Origin: Flaccisagitta enflata
Taxonomy: Eukaryota; Chaetognatha; Sagittoidea; Aphragmophora
Reading direction: 5' to 3'
DNA length: 64,000 nucleotides
NCBI GenBank assembly: GCA_965153355.1
Contig: OZ231126.1
Span: 27,528,001 to 27,592,000 of the forward strand
The position numbers and the translations under genes were made by a program. The notes below the pieces were generated by a model. The model did no database searches and had not been told where the DNA came from. It was given only the letters and a program-made list of their open reading frames with translations. Within the stretch, counting starts at the first letter, position 1. Each line of letters starts with the position of its first letter. Positions 1 to 33,949 of the stretch are shown here, in pieces.

Positions 1-438
1 GTCCTTATTCTAGTTTCTGGTTTAGTAGTAATGTTGTCCAACTTTCTTGAACATGCACCTATCCTTACCCCTCTTGAATGCCTGTTGGCAGAAATAAAGC
101 GAAAAAACAGGTCTGGGCTCGTTCAAACTTGATCTGGTTTCGTTATCTGAAAATGTTTGTTCAAGTTGAATTTATCTGGTTTATTGAGAAAAAATTTCTC
201 TTGAGCATCCATGGATAGTTATGTAGGGGGGGAGGGAAAGTGGACCAGTAAGAGCCAGTCTGGTGGGGGGTGGGGGGTCAGTGATGATTAAAAGCTAGTC
301 TGAGTTATAATTGCCCGACTTGCCGTTTCTGGGGTTTATCATGGATGGTAATCCTTGAGTGCCTAACGTTTATCATAAGACAGATAATATGTGAACTCTC
401 ATTTTCTGGTCCTGTTTGTCCATTTCTTCCTATTGCAG

Positions 439-21647
<21,209 letters not shown>

Positions 21648-22878
21648 CACTGATCAAGTGGGCGGAGGTGAGTTAGTTCGCCTTGACTTGACCGTGTCTT
21701 GTCGCGGTTTTGAGAAGGTTGACTATGACTACTGTACAGTTACGAATAGCGACCAACAATCTTATTCAACCGGATTCGAAAGAAACGGAAATCCGCCTAT
21801 TATGGACGTGTCTTTGTTATTTTCTTCAGCTTCTTGTATTCGCTAAAACAGAAATACGTTTGACAGTTAAAACTGGTTAGTCCCTTGACATCCGTTATTG
21901 CGGGGTTAAGACGCAGAGCGGAATCCGGCCGTCAGAGTTCAGTCGTCTCAATTTAGGGCCCCTTACCAATCTTTTTGTTTCCGTGTAATGAATTGGCCCG
22001 TCGAATTACACTTGGTTTACCTACTATCAGATATATTATCCATAAAAAAACAATATTGAGCCTAGGCAATGGCGCTAGGCAGGTCTAAACTGCTTAGAAA
22101 TTGAGGAATTCTTAAGGAAACTGAGTGCCAAGGCCCAATTGTGCCATTGAGTAAACCACATGGTACAGCAATGCCAATACTGCTGACGCCCAAATGATCA
22201 GACCTAGACCCAATTATAGTATATTTTGTGCTACAAAAAAAGTTTGAAGGCTCTCGGACTTGCATCATGTCCGTAAGCTAATTCCGCAAAGCAGAGGTCA
22301 GGATGACAATGACTTTTTAAGTATTTGTGAAATTTGAGTATTATGATGTAAGATGGCTTAAAAATCATAAGGGAATGGGTGTGTTTGATAGGTTATAGTG
22401 TTGTAACATGTTAAACAGCATTACTGGTCGGTTTGCACCTTGTGAGACTAATCTAACTAGGTTTATCAGATTTTCAAGAACATTTTTGATTGATTTTCAC
22501 AATTTCGAAAATATTATTTTCAATCTTGAGAATTTCAAATCTTTAAAAGAAATAGAAATTTTGCATTTTTGAAAACATACCGGCCTCCGTATTACAAATG
22601 GCTAGCCCGGTATGTTTTTGTTTTTTTGAAATACTCATTTTCTATGCAAATTTGAAATTCTCAGTGAATTAGTTATGTCACAGTTCTATATTTTGTTTTC
22701 TCTGATTTTCCTTAGAAAATAACTAAGTTCACAAGACATGGTAATGATCATTTAAACAACATACTGATCGGCGCGGTTGGTAAAGAAAAAAGGGCTGGAT
22801 ACATAGTTCTTCAAGTCTCGGGCTAATGGGCAGGGGCAGTGACATAAAAGGCTACTCAAGCACTTGGGCAGGGGCAGT

Positions 22879-23204
22879 GCAGCCGGTTATCCTATATTTC
22901 TTACGATCGTAAGTTCATGGGTTAGAAGGCTTACAATCGTAGGTTTTCTGGACTCTTTTATAATGGGAAAATGGGTTTTTCCTTCATAACCCAAAAAGCG
23001 CTAAATCGATTTTTTTCATTTCTTGGTTTAATATTGTTAGTGAGACCACTAATCTTCGCCAAAAGGAATTGTCATCGCCACTCTTCTATAAATAGGTGAA
23101 ATATGATGATGAATGTGGCTTTCTACAATGCTTACGATTCTAGGTTTTCTTGCCTAGAAAGCTTACGATTCTAGAAACTTGCATAGAAAGCTTACGATTC
23201 TAGG
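22879..23204 (+). repeat. Dispersed repeat with TTACGATTCTAGG motifs, copy 1
   Basis: Starts GCAGCCGGTTATCCTATA, contains the palindrome TTACGATCGTAA and TTACAATCGTAGG, and ends with three AGAAAGCTTACGATTCTAG-type units. An inverted copy lies at 34526-34852. No coding capacity. Confidence 0.8.
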
Positions 23205-23404
23205 TCTTTGTTGATATGGACTCGGAATCAATTGCCGCTGTCAGGTTGTTTTGTTTTTATGTGCGTCCTCCCATATCTTTATGGGGATGTGTCTGTTGGT
23301 CTGTCGATTGATCTGTCAGTTGGTTGGTTGGTTGGTCCCTCAATCACGCAAATGTTTGGAATACTATTAAATCCAAGCTCTTTCATCACACAAGCAGCGC
23401 CAAT

Positions 23405-23470
23405 CGATTCTCATTCATTTATTCATTCATTCATTCATTTATTAATTCATTCATTCATTCATTAATTCAT
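23405..23470 (+). repeat. (ATTC)n microsatellite
   Basis: ATTCATTCATTC units with TTA interruptions. Confidence 0.9.
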
Positions 23471-24556
23471 TCATACATTTAAAAAAAAATTCATACATTT
23501 ATAAACTATAAACATATAAACAACATTCATTCAATCAAATCAATCATTCGCATTTGTTAAGAGGATAAGTCTGCTAAATTTGGATACACTCGCCAGGAGT
23601 GTCAAGAATGTATAGCTTTTAACTGACAAGGACATTGTTTCAAGAGTGTTTCTCATACAAATTTCAAATTTCATTGCATTTTCCTTGACTCATTTTCCTG
23701 GTTAGGGTACAAATTATTCCAAAAACAAGTCTAAACCAAGATTAAGACAAACTTAGTTGGACAGAGACAGAGAGCAACCGACAAAATAAAGGACAAAAAG
23801 ACCAATGGAATGACAGTATGGCAAGGATCAATTCTAAGAAAACGTTTCATTGTTCTAGCTTCCAACCTCATCCAGTCTAGCTATGTTTTAAGACAGAAAT
23901 TGTTGTTGAATGGATGAATATCAAACAACTCCGGACACATGGCAAGACAGTTGTGGACGGTTGGGCAGGGGCAATAATACAACAGGTCGCTTAAGCAACA
24001 TATGGTCAGCGGTTCCCGTTGCTTATTGTTTTTTATCATTGTTTGGAAAGAATTTGGAGAATGGGCCAGCGGCCCGGAGAAGCTAATGACCAATGATTCC
24101 ACACAGGGTAATTTTGTCATGGGTAGTCCGACTAGGTTTGAGGCCTGAGAGGGCTGATTTGAGGCTATGGTGTGTTGATTCAAAAATTCTGATTTGAGGC
24201 CTGGGAGGGCAAATTTGAGGCCTGGGAGGGCATATCAATAGTCTTCGAGGGCTGATTTGAAGTGTGAAAGAGCTGATTTTATAAACTTTTGAAAATAGAT
24301 TTGCTATCAAATGCCATTGAGATGATCTATGTCTCCAATCATGATGAAAGACGACATCTCCGAGTTGCTTACACCTCTATTCCGGAAAATCATTGGCTAC
24401 AGATGGTCTCAAAGTGTATTTGAACTGCAAAAATTACTGGGGAGACCATCATGGGAAGATCTTGTTGACACAAGAAACAAGTCGCAAAAGCGTTAGATGG
24501 TCAGCGGCACCCGTGCCCTGAACAAGTAGGTTGTGGTTGAAGTTGAGGGGGGAGCA

Positions 24557-24934
24557 GGGCAGCGGCCCCAAGGGGCCGATGACCTATGCTTTCACACACT
24601 GAATTTTTCCTCCTCCTCCTCCGTACCTTTCTTCCCAACCTCCAGGCCCATAATTCAGCCTCGATGCCATATCCCAGCTTGAGGCCCAAATCCCAGTCTT
24701 GAGGCCCAAATCCCTTGAGACTGGGATTTAGGCCTTGGGGTTGGGATTTGGGCCTTGGGGTTGGGATTTGGGCCTCAAGACAGGGATTTGGGCCTCAAGG
24801 CTGGGATATGGGCCTTGAGGCTGAAATATGGGCCTGGAGGTTGGGGGGAGGGGGGGTACGTAGAAGGAGAATGAGTAGAACATTCCCCATATGTGTGAAA
24901 GCATAGGTCATTGGCCCCTTCGGGGCCGCTGCCC
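24557..24934. repeat. Foldback element with GGGCAGCGGCCCC ends
   Basis: Left arm GGGCAGCGGCCCCAAGGGG...ATGCTTTCACACA pairs with the right arm at 24893-24934. The interior is a short array of GGGATTTGGGCCTTGGGG units in both orientations. The flanking motif TGGTCAGCGG..CCCGT is shared with loci near 24010 and 32120. Confidence 0.8.
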
Positions 24935-25044
24935 AAAGACGGCTTTCTTAATAGAGTTTGTGAAAGTTCTGTCAGTACCCTCGCAGGTGATTTTTCTCTC
25001 ATGAATTATTTTTGTGATGGTATTACTTTTGTTTGTTTTTAAAC

Positions 25045-25361
25045 CAGGGATGTATATAGTTCTATGATTTCTGATTAATTTCCCCCCCCCCCCTGCCTTT
25101 CATTTTGTTTCCCGCAACATGTCGCGTGGCATTACAAAAGTTATGATTTTCTTCCCTATATAGGAAGAAAACAGTGTTTTTAAGGTTTGAATAGTGTTTT
25201 ACTAATCGGTTTTTATGATTTGGTACTGCAAAAATTTTTATTTTCCCCAAATTTTCTTTTTTTCTCTTTTTTCCCTCTTAAATTTTTTCCCCATCTCCAA
25301 ATCTTTTGATTATTTCCCCTCCCCCCCATGGGGGGGGGATGTAGAACTATATACAGGTCTG
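25045..25361 (+). mobile_element. hAT-like MITE, copy B
   Basis: 317 bp. Ends CAGGGATGTATATAGTT and inverse AACTATATACAGGTCTG, flanked by exact TTTTAAAC duplications (25037-25044, 25362-25369). The interior matches copy A (CATTACAAAA, GGTACTGC, CCCATCTCCA). Confidence 0.88.
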
Positions 25362-25885
25362 TTTTAAACTTGATTATTGTACTACACATCCTTGTGTAAA
25401 TACAAATCAAAAATAAACAGAAAAACAATATATGGTTGTTTAACATTTTATTGACACATGCACACTCAGTCAAAGGAGTCCTAGTAGGGTCCTAACTTCG
25501 CGAGCGATTGAGATGCACAAAGAGTTAAAGCAAGTTATGTATGTGTAGTTCAAGTTTGGAAACTATTAGGCATGTTCCAAGGGACAATATGTCCTTCGGA
25601 GGGAGGGGAGGGGAATCATTTTGTCCCTCCCCCGAAGGGAGCCGAAAGACCCGAATGTTTTGCTTTATCAATAATACTACTTCATTTCAGGTTGGAAATA
25701 GCGGGCATACGCCAGAGGAGAGAGCAAAAACAGTTTTAGATCACTTCCAGAACGTTATGAAAGGAAACCTAGGAAACAAAATAAGTAACTAAGGTCTTAC
25801 AACTGATACGTAATAATACGTTATACGTTATAATCCATTTCTTTTTAAACAAAACTGAACCCGGGCTAATAATCTTGGACATTCA

Positions 25886-25893
25886 GGTGGATT

Positions 25894-25981
<88 letters not shown>
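25886..25981 (+). repeat. (CTTT)n microsatellite
   Basis: About 24 uninterrupted CTTT units. Confidence 0.97.
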
Positions 25982-25982
<1 letters not shown>

Positions 25983-26126
25983 AATGATGTCAACGCAAAT
26001 GTTGCCAGACTTGTAATCAACACAGTCAGAAGTGATTATCAGGCCTGGTCACTATCGGTGTGTCTCTTTTATTTTTGTCATCTCATACTTTCTAAAAAAA
26101 TCGTGCAAATGAGCGTTCTCAGCATT

Positions 26127-26263
26127 CTTTTTAGTCGCGGACACGCGACCTTGCCGTGTAGGTCGGTCCGTCCGTCCCGTAACATTTCTAAATTCTGAAC
26201 AATTTTCGCACTACTGCTCCTGCCCGACCGTCCGCGACTGTATTGCCGTGTATCCGGCCTTGT
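26127..26263 (+). repeat. Hairpin element, subfamily GTCGCGGAC
   Basis: Left GTCGCGGAC (26134-26142), adjacent CGCGAC, and right GTCCGCGAC (26230-26238), then GCCGTGTATCCGGCCTTG. Full complementarity among the three segments. The centre has CTACTGCTCCTGCCC, as in the copy at 27287. Confidence 0.88.
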
Positions 26264-26635
26264 TACCTCTTCGCTTTCGATCCTTCCACCAATTTATCAT
26301 TCATTCGTTCATTTATTTATTCATTCATTTACTCATTCATCCATCCATCCATCCATTCATTCATTTTTTCATTCTCTCTTTCTTTCATCGCAAGAAAAAT
26401 ATTCCATTAGGCGTTTAAAAGTGTGACACTGAAATTTCAACTTCATTTGATAAATCAATGTTTCTTTTTTCAACTGAGAAAAAAAAGTCAATTTGTGTGC
26501 CTGGTCTAAAAATGTTTGAATGAACATTTTGGACGAATTGATATTTTTGATGATTGCGGGCATGTATGGATAAAAATTGGAAGTGAATGAAAATGAATGA
26601 AAGTGAATGAAAGATGATGAAAGTACAGCTAAACC

Positions 26636-26800
26636 CCGCTCTAATGTATTTCAGGGGACTAACAATTTTATTCTGTTATATGCGGAATTCTGTTGTTACC
26701 AATAAAAAAATAAAAAAAATAATTTGAAGGGACCATATACTTCCAGCTGTTATAGGCGGATTTCCGCTGGTTGCGGGTCCGTTATAGCGGGGTTCAACTG
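26636..26800. mobile_element. pogo/Tc1-like MITE, copy B
   Basis: 165 bp with termini CAGCTAAACCCCGCTCTAA and inverse TTATAGCGGGGTTCAACTG, TA on both sides (26634-26635, 26801-26802). Confidence 0.85.
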
Positions 26801-26955
26801 TAAATGAAAGTAAATGAAAGTAGGAAGGTTGCAAGAATAAAGGACGCCAGGATTGGCTGTTTTGCGCTGTTTTGACATTTGCGTGATAGACTGACAGATC
26901 AACCAACTGAGGGGCAGACATGACCTCTTATGCGAGGACGCACAAAGAAATAAAG

Positions 26956-27253
26956 CAGGCCTGCATATTATTGGGTTCCCCCCCCCCCCCCCGTCTGGAA
27001 ATGGGGAAAAAGAGAAAAAAAGGAAATTTAGGGAAAATTTAACTTTTGACAGTACAAAATCATAAAACACAATTAGTAAAACACAAAATCACAAAATCAT
27101 AAAACACAATTTGTAAAACACAATTTTATACTATTTAAACCTTAACTACATTGTTTTATTGCTATATAGGGAAGAAAACCATAGGTATAAAAATGTGACG
27201 CGACGCGTTGCGGGGAAAAAAAATCAAAAGCGACTCAATAATATACACCCCTG
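26956..27253 (-). mobile_element. hAT-like MITE, copy C
   Basis: 298 bp. Ends CAGGCCTGCATATTATTGGG and inverse CTCAATAATATACACCCCTG, flanked by exact AAATAAAG duplications (26948-26955, 27254-27261). Opposite orientation to copies A and B. Confidence 0.88.
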
Positions 27254-27286
27254 AAATAAAGTCAAATTAAGCTTAGCCTAACTCAT

Positions 27287-27431
27287 TTTTAGTCGCGGAC
27301 ACGCGATTCTACACCTTAACTTGTTGGTCCATCCGTCCATCCGTCAGTCACATATCTAAATTGTGAGCGTTTTTTGCATTACTGCTCCTGCCCAACCGTC
27401 CGCGACTGGATTGCCTTGTATCCGGCCTTGT
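27287..27431 (+). repeat. Hairpin element, subfamily GTCGCGGAC
   Basis: Left GTCGCGGAC (27292-27300), adjacent CGCGAT, and right GTCCGCGAC (27398-27406), then TTGCCTTGTATCCGGCCTTG. It follows MITE copy C by 33 bp. Confidence 0.85.
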
Positions 27432-27921
27432 TGATATGAACAGTTTTTTTTTAACATGGCATCAAAACGCGCTAAAAATAAGAACGTTGTAGTTATTTCA
27501 TTAACAGCCATGTTTTGAAGGCGAAAATGTACAGAGTATGGCAAAATTAAACTACCCTATTTACCGGGCACGCTCTTTCCTTGTCGGGCACGCTAAAATT
27601 TTGTGGGGCGTGCCCGGCATGCACGCTTAGATAAAATACTAATTTCAGGCCTGGTGATAATCATTTTTAATTGAATCTGAGTTCCTCTGATCACTCGACT
27701 GACCAATCATATCATTATCACTATCATTACAATTTTCCCAGTCGCTCATACTATTGTTTAGCAAGGGGCCATATCATCCGCCACTTTTTCTTTCTTATGC
27801 TTTTTGTCATTATGTCATGTATCTGATGAATGTGTAAGCCTCTGTCACTTATTTTTGCTGACGTGATAAAACTGGTATGAAAATTAATTTAAACTTTTTT
27901 TAAAGAAGATATCTTTAAGGA

Positions 27922-28042
27922 TTTTTAGGTGCGACAAAGCACCTCTTTAACTGGCTCTGTCCATTGGTCGGTCGGTTGGTTGATTGGTTGGTCGGGTAAC
28001 GCATTCGTTCGACGATCCACACGTCGCACATATTGGCCTACT
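27922..28042 (+). repeat. Hairpin element, subfamily AGGTGCGAC
   Basis: Left AGGTGCGAC (27927-27935), adjacent GCACCT (27939-27944), TTGG/TCGG centre, GTTCGACGATCC, and right GTCGCACAT (28023-28031), one mismatch, then ATTGGCCTACTT. Confidence 0.85.
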
Positions 28043-29154
28043 TCGCCTTTTTGAAAAATCTTTCAATTTAGACTAATCCCAGCTCTGTATCTCTAATGGT
28101 TTAGAAGCTAAAGCCCACCTAAGAGAAGAACTGATTTGCTAAAATGCATTTTTGTATAAGGATTGCAAAACTGAAATGGGCAATGTTTTTACTCAAACTA
28201 ATGCCATTTCTAAACGGAAAAAGATAGCAACACCAATTTAGCGCCAAATGAAAGTACTTTCAAAGACGTAAAATTTTAATAGGTTTTTCTTTGATTCATA
28301 GGTAAAATTAACCATCCAAAAGTGCGTCTTTATTTGTGAGTCATTTGGTAAAGAATATATATATAATGAGACAGTGCCACGACCCGACCCAGAAGCCATA
28401 ATTGCGTACCCTGAAGTTTCACTACCTACATGGGATGGTGAATCTTGCGTTATCTTTTTTCGCTCGGGAAAATCTTACAAAAAATGCATTTCTATATCAC
28501 CGCCCATCCATAATGATTTCTTAACACCAAGTTACTTGTTCTCATTTGCATCACTACAACAATAGTTGCGGACTAGTGACTGAAAAGGCTTTGTCCGCCC
28601 GTCTGTTGGTCCATCCGCGCCCTGTGTAAGCACAAGTCTGAGTGGGAAACTAGCGTTAAGAAATAATGCTTTTTGTAATTGAGTATGCCGATGGGGGGGG
28701 GGGGGGGGTGAGGGCGCATGAGGTGTGGATGGGGGTAGGCATGGTCTGCATTGAATTTTTATCGCAAATTTCGTGAAATTATTATTGGAAAAAAGTCGAA
28801 TTACGTAATTCGACTTTTTGAAACGTAGGGGAGAAATAAAGTTTTCCATTTTTGATTTGGGACAATTTTAGGAAGTTGAGCCGTTTTGGGGCTGGGATGA
28901 TACATTTTTTGATATTCATAGCTAAGAAAGAGCTTATTTTTCTCTTTCAGATGGCGCCAACCAGAAGTCTCTACGATCAATATTTTTGGCGCTATGAATT
29001 TTTGAATCTTTTAATATTTTTTCGCATTTTTGCAAAAATCAATATTTTTCATTGATCCCATTTTTCAGCCCCATGTAACAAGAGTGAAGAGTCAAGATGT
29101 TACACAAATTGGCCCTAACTTTTATGACGCTAGGTTTTGCATTTTACTCTGCTT

Positions 29155-29620
<466 letters not shown>

Positions 29621-32189
29621 GACACACGCACCCACACGCACACACACACACACATGCATGCACACACACACACGCACACACACACTCAAAGACAAAGGAA
29701 GACCAAAAAAGAGACACAGAGAGACAGATTAAATGACAAAAACAGGCAGGCAGTCAACCAGACATCATGAGATGCACACACAAGAACATGCACTGAAAAA
29801 AAAGACTCCCATTTACGACTTTTTTCCGGTCGGCGAGAGCCGCCTTTATTGGTAAAAATGTTCAATTTTACAGTTTTAAAAGGTTGATTGTGATACATTT
29901 AAAGTAGAAAATAGTACTGTTCTTGTTGTTAAGCCAGTTGCCAAAACATTCGGGATAATTCGGAGGAATAATGAAATCATTTGTGGGAATCCGAAACAAC
30001 AGAAAAAATGTATTATTTGTCCGAAATATTTCGGACATCCAAATATTCCCTCCATGCCTAGAAACTATCAAGGTCATCCGTTAAGTGCAATGATTCCACC
30101 AAGGACGTTTTGTGACAGGGGGTCCGGGTCATCGGCGGATCTTTGTCATAAGTTTCTTTTGTTGACCTTCCTTCAGTTAGGGGGGGTCATACAGGGTTGA
30201 TTTTGGAAATTCCTTATGGAACTCTGGAATCTGGGGGTTGGTTTTGTGTAGAAAAGGTTAGAAAATTTTTTGGGTATCTCCCTTTTAAGTAAAAATAATC
30301 CATTTTTGATAAAAAATGAGGTATGCGATAGGCGAAAATCGCAAAAATTGAAAAAAATCGCAAAAATTGACAAGATAGAGGCCATTGGTAGTAACCATCA
30401 GGACACTACAAAACATTCATTTTTGATCTAGATGATGTATTTTTGCCTTACCCTTACCATTTATGGTAATAATTAGGCTTTTTACGCAAGATTTTTCTCA
30501 TTTTCAGAGCTTTATACATAATGCTGTTGAGCCAATAATTAGCAAAAATCAAAGAAATTGCAGAAATCTTTAAAAATGGATAAAATTGTTCAGCCTGTTG
30601 TGTGATAGAAAAAATTGTTCCTGATTATTCTAAAGATGTTTGTTTGAATCAGTATTCTTGTTATTCTAAAATTCCTTTCCCTTGTATGTTAAAAAATAAC
30701 ATTTTTTATCTATAGAATATTTGCAAAAATACTCAAAAAAGGGCAAAATCAGTAAAAATTGCAAAAATCAGTGCTCAAGCTTCTTCCTCCAGGACTTGCA
30801 ACCTGGCATGGGTGTTTTACTTAATTTTTTTTCTGTTTTTTTTTTCTTTCAAATCAATGTTAGCACCTACACAAATATGGGTAGGGCTTCATGGTCAAAC
30901 TAGAAACCAGTTTGACAAAATCTTTAACCACTAAGGCAATTCCATCAAAAGCGGACCAAAATGTAAAATCACCTTTAAAGTACCTAAAGTACCTTTAAAT
31001 GCACAATTAGGTGATGAGGTAAAAATGTAAACCACTAAGGCAAAAATAAATAGTAATAAACACTGAACAATTTAAATTGAAAATTAAATTGAAAAGAAAT
31101 TGTAAAGATAAATAACTGAGCACGTTCTGTGCTAGATCACCAAGACCTCAGTAACAAGTCATAAAGAAAATAAAATGCTATCAAGGTAAAAAAGTAAATG
31201 AGCAGGATTTGTGCAAAATCACCAAGACCTCATTTACTATTTTCAATAATCTCATTCATCATTCTGAGATGAAACCTTTCCTAGCTTCTTGTCCAACCAC
31301 GGCAGCAGAAGCCTCAGAGACAGATGATAGCCCTTTCCACTGCACTGGGTGTGGCATGGGTAATGAGGTATTTCTCTTTGATGGCAAGTAGTTCAGCTTC
31401 CTTGAAGTCCAAAGTGAAAGGTGGCTCTGTCAACTTGGCTGATTACCAGTCAACCTTTGAAGCAGCTTTGAACTTTGGTCCACAACACCAGTGCAGTCAA
31501 AGACATTTTTCAGCAGGGTTTATCTTGCAGCAACAGAGGAAAGGGGGGGTTAACTTTTGTGCCAAAGAGGGCAAAAATCCTCCAAACGCACCTCATGCAG
31601 TCAAAGTGGAGACAGACTCCAACCAATCTTTGAGCTGGGATATCAATTTTTTGGTAACTGTTTCTGTGAAACCATTTATGGCATGGGGGTGTGATCACAA
31701 TCATGCTGGTCTGGGCAAATTCCAACCCATTTCTTGACTATCTCTTTGAAAGAGCATTAAAAGTCAAAAAAGTCATAAGTCATAAGATTGAACGTTTTGA
31801 TTTTTTTTACATAATTTGTTCAAAAAATAAGTCTCTTTTATTACCTTATTTTAGTGTTACGATTTTAAACTGTAATTCTATAAGAGGAAATTTCAAATGT
31901 TCTGATCCTAGTGACTCATATGTTTTTTGCATAACTAATGGATTTTTTAAAAATTTTACTCAATAAATGAGGTTTTGGTGAGCTGAAACAGCTCCCACTC
32001 AGTCATTTCGTTGTTTTTGTTTTGTTTTGTTTTTATTTGAAATGTGCATATTTTTTCATGTTTGCTTCTTCATTTGCTCAAGTCTTAAGTGGTTAACAGG
32101 TCGCCCCAGGGCTATATGTGGTCAGCGATACCCGTTGCCCTGCTTTGCATGGTTGTGAATCAGAATGAGAGGAAGCAACGAAGCGGCAC

Positions 32190-32516
32190 TGAAAGGGATG
32201 AAGTCCTGTAGAACACAGGGGGACTTTTGTTTGTTCGTCGTATGTCTGTCCATTCATCGCTCCCCCTCAGGCCCTCTCAGGCCTTAAATCTGCCCTCTCA
32301 GGCCTGAAATCTGCCCTCACAGGCCTGAAATCTGCCCTCTTAGGCCCTGAATTGGAGAGGATACATTAAGGCCTGAGAGGGCAGATTTCAGGCCTGAGAG
32401 GGCAGATTTCAGGCCTAAGAGGGCCTGGGGGGGGACAAACAGATGGAAGGATGAATGAACAAACGAATAAACAAAAGTCCCCCCGTGTTCTACAGGACTT
32501 CATCCCATTTGGGGCG
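32190..32516. repeat. Foldback inside the 3.4-kb element
   Basis: GGGATGAAGTCCTGTAGAAC at the left pairs with GTTCTACAGGACTTCATCCC at the right. The interior is an array of GGCCTGAGAGGGCAGATTTC units in both orientations, the same unit as near 24140-24230. Confidence 0.8.
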
Positions 32517-32700
32517 GCTGCCCAAAAAACAGCCGTTTCATCGAACTGGTTTCTAGTTTGACCATGAAGCCCTACCTATATTTGTGTAGGTGCAAATATG
32601 ATTTGAAAAAAACAAAAAAACAAATAAACTCTGAAAAAAAAAACAGAAAAAACTAAGGTAAAAGACCCATGCCAGGTCCTGGAGGAAGAAGCTTGAGCAC

Positions 32701-33048
32701 TACGTCCCATGAACCGCCCCAAACTTCGACGATGACTCTCACCAATCTTACCATGGTTGAGGCTTGGTAAAAAAACATCCCATGCAAAATTTCAGGCCTC
32801 TGGAACAGCAGGAACCTTTGTCAGGGTGACCATGAAGTTTCCATGGAAACCTATGGCAGAGTAAAAAATTGCATAATAGAAATATTGATTCCAATGCTTA
32901 TTCAATACAAACTTCAACCTCACCCTGACGAAGGTTCCTGCTATCTCAGAGGCCCAAAATTTTGCATGGAATGTTTTTTTACCAAGCCTCAACTGTGGTA
33001 AGATTGGTGAGAGCCATAGTCAAAGTTTGGGGCGCTTCACGGGACGTA
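32701..33048. mobile_element. Palindromic MITE with 8-bp duplication
   Basis: 348 bp. Ends TACGTCCCATGAACCGCC and GGGCGCTTCACGGGACGTA, with long inverted arms (CAGGCCTCTGGAACAGCAGG and inverse). Flanked by exact TTGAGCAC (32693-32700, 33049-33056). The same site is uninterrupted in the other arm of the host repeat (30771-30778, inverse). Confidence 0.92.
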
Positions 33049-33736
33049 TTGAGCACTGATTTTTGCAATTTTTATTGATTTTGCTTATTTTCGTGTTTTT
33101 TTTTTTTTTTTGCAATTATTCTATGGATAAATTTTTTTTTTTTTAACATGCAAGGGAAAGGAATCTTAGAATAACAAGAATACATATTTTTTAGAATAAT
33201 CAGGAACAATTTTTTTTATCACACAACATATTTCTATAATTTCTTTGATTTTTGCTTAACGGCATTATGTATAAAGCTCTGAAAATGAGAAAAATCTTGC
33301 ATTAAAAGCTTAAACTTTACCATAAATGGTAAGGGTAAGGCAAAAATACATCATCTAAACCAAAAATGAATGTTTTGTAGTGTCCTGATGGCTACTACCA
33401 ATGGCCTCTACCTTGGCAATTTTCGCGATTTTTGCAATTTTCGCCTATTGGATGCCTCATTTTTGATCAAAAATGGATTATTTTTCCTCAAAAGGAAGAT
33501 ACTCAAATTTTTTTCTTACCTTTTCTACACACAATCAACCCCCAGATTCCAGAGTTCCATAAGGAATTTCCAAAATCAACCCTGTATGACCCCCTCTAAA
33601 TATAGACTTACCCAATTTTTCATTTTGCTTTTCTTGAAATATCTCCGATATTGCTTGCCAGTTGCTTTTATGCCTAATTTCTCCAGTTTTGGAATATTTA
33701 CGCAAATTTAGCGGTTATTTGCGACCTGTGATCCCA

Positions 33737-33891
33737 TTTTTAGTTGCGGACACGCAACTCTATAAAAGGCTTTGTCCGTCCGTTGGTCGGTCGGTCGGTT
33801 GGTCCGTCACGCTCGAGTTGAAAAGTGGGAAAACGCGTATTTTCGCCCCTGCCCACCCGTCCGCAACTGATGGCCGTGTATCCGGCCTTGT
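33737..33891 (+). repeat. Hairpin element, subfamily GTTGCGGAC (best copy)
   Basis: TTTTTAG, left GTTGCGGAC (33743-33751), adjacent CGCAAC (33753-33758), CTCTATAAAAGGCTTTG, TCCGTTGGTCGG centre, CGCGTATTTTCGCCCC, and right GTCCGCAAC (33859-33867), then GGCCGTGTATCCGGCC and TTGTT. All complementary positions are intact. Confidence 0.9.
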
Positions 33892-33949
33892 TTACCTACT
33901 TCTTACAATCAACTGGAAAACAAAGAAGAATTTATATTTGGTCCTTTTT

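Larger units (their letters stand above)
30181..33595. mobile_element. 3.4-kb element with long inverted arms
   Basis: Left arm 30181-30914 and right arm 32543-33595 are inverted copies: GGGTCATACAGGGTTGATTT against its inverse, and AACTGGTTTCTAGTTTGACC at the inner ends. By eye they are about 90% identical. The right arm is longer because it carries a 348-bp insertion (32701-33048). The interior (30915-32542) holds broken, possibly once-coding sequence around 31250-31740 and a second foldback. I found no intact transposase. Confidence 0.82.

Noticed and set aside
25690-25792. Possible exon containing TPEERAKTVLDHFQNVMKG
   Set aside because: It has a fair acceptor but no usable donor or partner, and stops soon after. 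It could be a relic, not enough to annotate.
28374-28565. 63-codon frame with a mixed composition
   Set aside because: No splice sites, no family resemblance and no neighbour exon, so it is too weak to call.
31324-31737. 137-codon plus-strand frame and 71-codon minus-strand frame
   Set aside because: Both lie in the decayed interior of the inverted-repeat element. Neither has a recognisable domain, and the neighbouring frames are full of stops.
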